Positions 24,850-27,502 of a stretch of 27,502 nt of DNA are shown here, piece after piece. Origin of the DNA: Candidatus Hydrogenedentes bacterium CG07_land_8_20_14_0_80_42_17. Lineage in GTDB: Bacteria > UBA8481. Position numbers and translations under genes: made by a program. The notes under the pieces were generated by a model. The model saw nothing but the letters and a program-made list of their open reading frames with translations. It ran no database searches and was not told the origin of the DNA. Location: the NCBI GenBank assembly GCA_002780065.1, contig PEWQ01000107.1:1-27502 (forward strand). The letters run 5' to 3'. Every line of letters begins with the position of its first letter. Positions within the stretch are counted from its first letter, which is position 1.

Positions 24850-25313
24850 TTTCTCAACAATTTCTCGTTTTCAAGTTCCGCGAGTTTCAGGTTTGTGGTT
24901 CGCAGGCGAATAGAGAGATGACATGCTATTTGGCTAATTATCTTCAATGCGGCAAACGACGATTTATTCATCAATTGCCGGAAATTGTCGAAACCAATCT
25001 TCAAGATTACCGATCTTCTTGTCACCACCGCGCCGGCAGAACGAGGCTGTCCGTCGAGAAGAGCAAGTTCTCCGAAAAAATCACCTTCAGAAAATGTTCC
25101 AACAACTTTTCCTTTATTATCATCAATGCTTTTAATTATCTTTACCGCGCCGACAGCAACAATAAACATAGCATCGCCCGGATCTCCTTCCTCAAAAAGA
25201 ACAGAATTTTCCTGAAGCAGTTTCTTCTCGATGAATGGTTTTACACTAGCTAATTCCTCGGGCTCAAGCGTGCTAAAAATAGGAACTGTTGGAAGAAAAT
25301 CGTTAATATTCAT
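24846..25313 (-). CDS. Cyclic-nucleotide-binding domain protein without DNA-binding domain
   Basis: 155 residues, essentially one cNMP-binding beta-roll: IFSTLEPEELASVKPFI, VLFEEGDPGDAMFIVAVGAVKI, and the phosphate-binding cassette GDFFGELALLDGQPRSAGAVV with the Glu and Arg that hold the cyclic phosphate. It ends in a helix (LSIRLRTTNLKLAELENEKLL) and lacks the Crp helix-turn-helix. It should sense a cyclic nucleotide and act through protein contacts. It is coupled to the TPR lipoprotein gene by a 4-bp overlap. There is no Shine-Dalgarno sequence; TAAAAT lies 9 nt upstream. Confidence 0.88.
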   Translation of the reverse strand: MNINDFLPTVPIFSTLEPEELASVKPFIEKKLLQENSVLFEEGDPGDAMFIVAVGAVKIIKSIDDNKGKVVGTFSEGDFFGELALLDGQPRSAGAVVTRRSVILKIGFDNFRQLMNKSSFAALKIISQIACHLSIRLRTTNLKLAELENEKLLRK

Positions 25314-25322
25314 AATTGCTTT

Positions 25323-25351
25323 ATTTTATTTCGAAAATTAATTGTATGCAA
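25323..25351 (-). promoter_or_regulatory. Putative promoter of the cNMP-binding/TPR-lipoprotein pair
   Basis: On the minus strand TTGCAT, a 17-nt spacer and TAAAAT, ending 9 nt before the ATG. It lies in the 55-nt gap after trpA and would uncouple this pair from trpBA. Confidence 0.45.
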
Positions 25352-25368
25352 AGACTTAGGTTTTATTT

Positions 25369-26175
25369 TCATCTTCTTAACTCTTCGATAAATTCCCGAA
25401 CAGCCTGGGGAGAAGATTCCGCTCTTCGAACAACAGCCGACCCTACAATTACGCCGTCAGCTATCGCAGAGAGCATTTTAAAATGTTCAGGCTTCGATAC
25501 TCCAAATCCAATTCCTACTCTGTGAGCCTTTTTGTTTTCAGATTTATCAATTGAGCGAATATTTTCTACGAACGTCGAAAGCTTATCGCTCATTTTATCT
25601 CTCTCGCCGGTAACGCCTTCAAGACCGAGGGCATAAATAAATCCTGACGAGCTCTTTGATATCAAACGCAGTCTTTTTTCAGAGCTATTCGGCGCAGCCA
25701 AAAAAACTGTTGCGAAATTTTTCTTTCGAGCTGATTCAATAAGAAGTTCAGCTTCGTCAGGAACAAGATCCGGAACGATTACTCCATCTACACCGGATTC
25801 CAAAGCAGAATCAACAAACCGTTCAATTCCGAAATGCAGAATAGGATTGTAATAGCACATGAGAATAAGCGGCTTTGACACGGTTTTTTTTTGGTCGGCC
25901 GCTAGGTCGGCCGCTAGTCTTAAAGTTTTACGAAGTGTCATTCCATTGCGGAGAGCTCTGTCCTGAGCATGTTGAATAACGGCTCCATCCGCAATAGGAT
26001 CCGAAAATGGAACTCCGATTTCCAGCATGTCAGCTCCTGCATTGAACGCGGCTTTCATGCACTCTAAAGAACTCTTTTCGTCAGGAAAACCTGCAACAAG
26101 ATAGGGGATTAAAATTTTTCCTCGTTCAAATGCAGACTCTATCGCGCTAACGCCGCGGTTATTAATGACCGTCAT
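25369..26175 (-). CDS. trpA: Tryptophan synthase alpha subunit
   Basis: 268 residues, full length. Catalytic Glu52 lies in [11 protein letters not shown] and Asp63 in IADGAVIQ, followed by [46 protein letters not shown] and GVIVGSAVV. It cleaves indole-3-glycerol phosphate and channels indole to TrpB. Residues 87-94 are a doubled LAAD encoded by an exact 12-bp tandem duplication in the loop before LMCYY. It overlaps trpB by 4 bp (ATGA). Confidence 0.97.
   Translation of the reverse strand: MTVINNRGVSAIESAFERGKILIPYLVAGFPDEKSSLECMKAAFNAGADMLEIGVPFSDPIADGAVIQHAQDRALRNGMTLRKTLRLAADLAADQKKTVSKPLILMCYYNPILHFGIERFVDSALESGVDGVIVPDLVPDEAELLIESARKKNFATVFLAAPNSSEKRLRLISKSSSGFIYALGLEGVTGERDKMSDKLSTFVENIRSIDKSENKKAHRVGIGFGVSKPEHFKMLSAIADGVIVGSAVVRRAESSPQAVREFIEELRR
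25893..25916. repeat. 12-bp tandem duplication inside trpA
   Basis: The unit GGTCGGCCGCTA occurs twice in a row (25893-25904, 25905-25916), just after a run of nine T. It is in frame and adds one LAAD tetrapeptide. Both copies are identical at every base, so the duplication is recent or selected. Confidence 0.9.
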
Positions 26176-27353
26176 AACTCACCATGTCCCTTCATCCAAT
26201 CTTCTACAATCGAAAGGTCTTTGTCACCACGACCGGAGCAATTAATAAGTATGAACTCATTTGAGCCTTTCATTTCTCGAATCACGTAAGCAATGGCATG
26301 CGAAGATTCAAGCGCAGGCATTATTCCTTCCGTCTGCGTCAGCATTTTGAAAGCGGATATTGCCAGGTCATCGGAAATGCTGCTGTAACTTGCGCGTTTT
26401 GTTTCGAATAGAAAAGCATGTTCAGGCCCTACTGCGGGATAGTCGAGTCCTGCAGAGACTGAATACGTCGGGAGAATATTTCCATCCTCGTCTTGTAAGA
26501 GAAAAGTTTCCGTTCCATGCAAAACTCCAATATGATTAAGCGGATCTGAATCGAACATAAACCGAGCGGCATGTTCTCCCCTGCCGGTTCCGCGACCGCC
26601 GGCTTCGACTCCAATCAGCTTCACCGAATCATTAAGAAATGCAGTAAAGATCCCAATCGCATTCGAGCCGCCTCCAACGCATGCTACGACAGTATCAGGC
26701 AATCTTCCCGTCATTTCTCGAAACTGAATCTTCGCTTCGTCACCAATCACACGTTGAAATTCTCTAACCATTGTTGGATATGGATGAGGACCAAGCGCGG
26801 AACCGAGGCAATAATGCGTAGACGCAAGATTCGAAACCCAATCGCGCAGTGCCTCATTAATTGCGTCCTTCAATGTTCTGGAGCCTGCAGATACGGGGCG
26901 CACTTCGGCGCCTAAAAGACGCATACGAACAACATTGTGCGCCTGCCGCTTCATATCAGTAGTGCCCATATAAACAACACATTCCATTCCAAGCCGAGCC
27001 GCAGCAGTCGCAGTCGCGACTCCGTGCTGACCTGCTCCTGTTTCAGCAATCAGTCGGCGCTTGCCCATCCGCTTTGCAAGAAGCGCCTGCCCGAGCGAAT
27101 TATTGAGTTTATGCGCGCCTGTGTGTAAAAGATCTTCTCGCTTGAGATAAACTTTTGCTTGAACCTTGTCAGAAAAAGTCGGCACAAATGTTATAGGTGT
27201 GGGTCTTCCAGCATAAGTACTCAGCAATTCATTAAGCTCTTTTTGGAATAAAGGATTTGCCCTGAAATATTCGAATGCCTCTGTCAATTCCTCAATAGGA
27301 ACCATGAGAGTTTCCGGAACATAAATTCCACCGTATCTTCCAAATCGTGTCAT
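26172..27353 (-). CDS. trpB: Tryptophan synthase beta subunit
   Basis: 393 residues of the standard TrpB1 form. PLP-binding Lys82 lies in [15 protein letters not shown], followed by [36 protein letters not shown], the phosphate-binding GGGSNAIG, and the C-terminal [11 protein letters not shown]. It condenses indole and serine to tryptophan. It leads trpBA; trpF and the rest of the pathway are not in the window. There is no Shine-Dalgarno sequence; TACCCT lies 6 nt before the ATG. Confidence 0.98.
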   Translation of the reverse strand: MTRFGRYGGIYVPETLMVPIEELTEAFEYFRANPLFQKELNELLSTYAGRPTPITFVPTFSDKVQAKVYLKREDLLHTGAHKLNNSLGQALLAKRMGKRRLIAETGAGQHGVATATAAARLGMECVVYMGTTDMKRQAHNVVRMRLLGAEVRPVSAGSRTLKDAINEALRDWVSNLASTHYCLGSALGPHPYPTMVREFQRVIGDEAKIQFREMTGRLPDTVVACVGGGSNAIGIFTAFLNDSVKLIGVEAGGRGTGRGEHAARFMFDSDPLNHIGVLHGTETFLLQDEDGNILPTYSVSAGLDYPAVGPEHAFLFETKRASYSSISDDLAISAFKMLTQTEGIMPALESSHAIAYVIREMKGSNEFILINCSGRGDKDLSIVEDWMKGHGEL

Positions 27354-27359
27354 AGATGG

Positions 27360-27388
27360 AGGGTATCATCTGAAGAAGCGATAGGCAA
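27360..27388 (-). promoter_or_regulatory. Putative promoter of trpBA
   Basis: On the minus strand TTGCCT, a 17-nt spacer and TACCCT, ending 6 nt before the ATG. A start here leaves no room for a tryptophan leader peptide or attenuator. Confidence 0.4.
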
Positions 27389-27452
27389 GAGACGATACTT
27401 AAGAGGCTATAGGCGAAAAAGCAATTTTTCTTTCTTGGAGGCACAGGCGCTC

Positions 27453-27494
27453 CGCGTCAATGGACGCCACGCGTCAATGGACGCCACGCGTCAA
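27453..27494. repeat. 17-bp tandem repeats with hairpin potential at right edge
   Basis: Unit CGCGTCAATGGACGCCA at 27453-27469 and 27470-27486, then the first 8 bases again at 27487-27494. Each full unit can fold as GCGTC-4 nt-GACGC. The block from about 27438 is visibly more GC-rich than the rest of the window and runs to its end, so the full array length is unknown. No coding function is apparent. Confidence 0.85.
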
Positions 27495-27502
27495 AGAACG
27501 TG

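Noticed and set aside
24783-25253. Plus-strand open frame of 156 codons
   Set aside because: It is antisense to the cyclic-nucleotide-binding gene and shows no family features.
27354-27452. Tryptophan leader peptide or T-box upstream of trpB
   Set aside because: No short frame with tandem Trp codons and no T-box pattern; the likely promoter lies directly before the ATG.
27453-27502. CRISPR repeats or replication iterons at the right edge
   Set aside because: Units are directly abutting without spacers, and no cas, dnaA or rep gene is near. Only a plain tandem repeat can be supported.

Overview
The window looks like one contig from a Gram-negative bacterium with moderately AT-rich DNA. The Gram-negative reading rests on type II secretion-like GspC and ExeA/GspA proteins, a WecA-like enzyme and a large TPR lipoprotein. 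No 16S rRNA gene is present. Gene content (type I glutamine synthetase with an adenylylation-type tyrosine motif, ApgM-type phosphoglycerate mutase, a stand-alone GT5 domain) does not let me name a phylum. An uncultured or candidate lineage seems likely, but that is inference. Coding density is high: there is no gene-free stretch above about 160 bp, and nearly all protein genes lie on the minus strand. The exceptions are a gspC-like gene and two tRNAs. Both ends of the window are short repeats, which suggests assembly breakpoints.

Layout from right to left, which is the direction of transcription for most genes. trpB-trpA lie at the right end. They are followed by a cyclic-nucleotide-binding protein without a DNA-binding domain, coupled to a TPR lipoprotein. 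Next come accD-folC, three tandem AIM24/TIGR00266 paralogues, an MFS transporter, and uvrB-tgt-yajC. Then follows a tightly packed run: wecA-like, coaE, a SPOR-type protein, a PfkB kinase, hom and apgM. tRNA-Tyr and the gspC-like gene point the other way. After them come rpmB, the exeA/gspA-like gene, and glnA with its own regulatory region. tRNA-Thr (plus strand) follows. The last operon is a GT5-only glycogen-synthase-like gene, surE, a TPR protein, sppA and a gamma-carbonic anhydrase gene broken by repeats at the left edge.

Most of the window is housekeeping: nitrogen assimilation, tryptophan and threonine/methionine branches, CoA and fatty-acid entry, folate, tRNA modification, DNA repair and envelope carbohydrate priming. 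The less ordinary parts are as follows. (1) A start-site pattern in which a -10-like TANNNT hexamer sits 6 to 9 nt before the ATG of genes that lack a Shine-Dalgarno sequence, suggesting widespread leaderless mRNAs. (2) A near-consensus sigma-54 promoter in front of glnA, with an inverted repeat upstream. (3) The AIM24 triplet. (4) The GT5-only protein with an altered KTGGL motif. (5) The nucleotide-sensor/TPR-lipoprotein pair placed between trpBA and accD-folC. (6) GspC- and GspA-like genes separated from any other type II secretion genes. I found no CRISPR array, prophage or complete insertion sequence, and no clearly undescribed multigene system.
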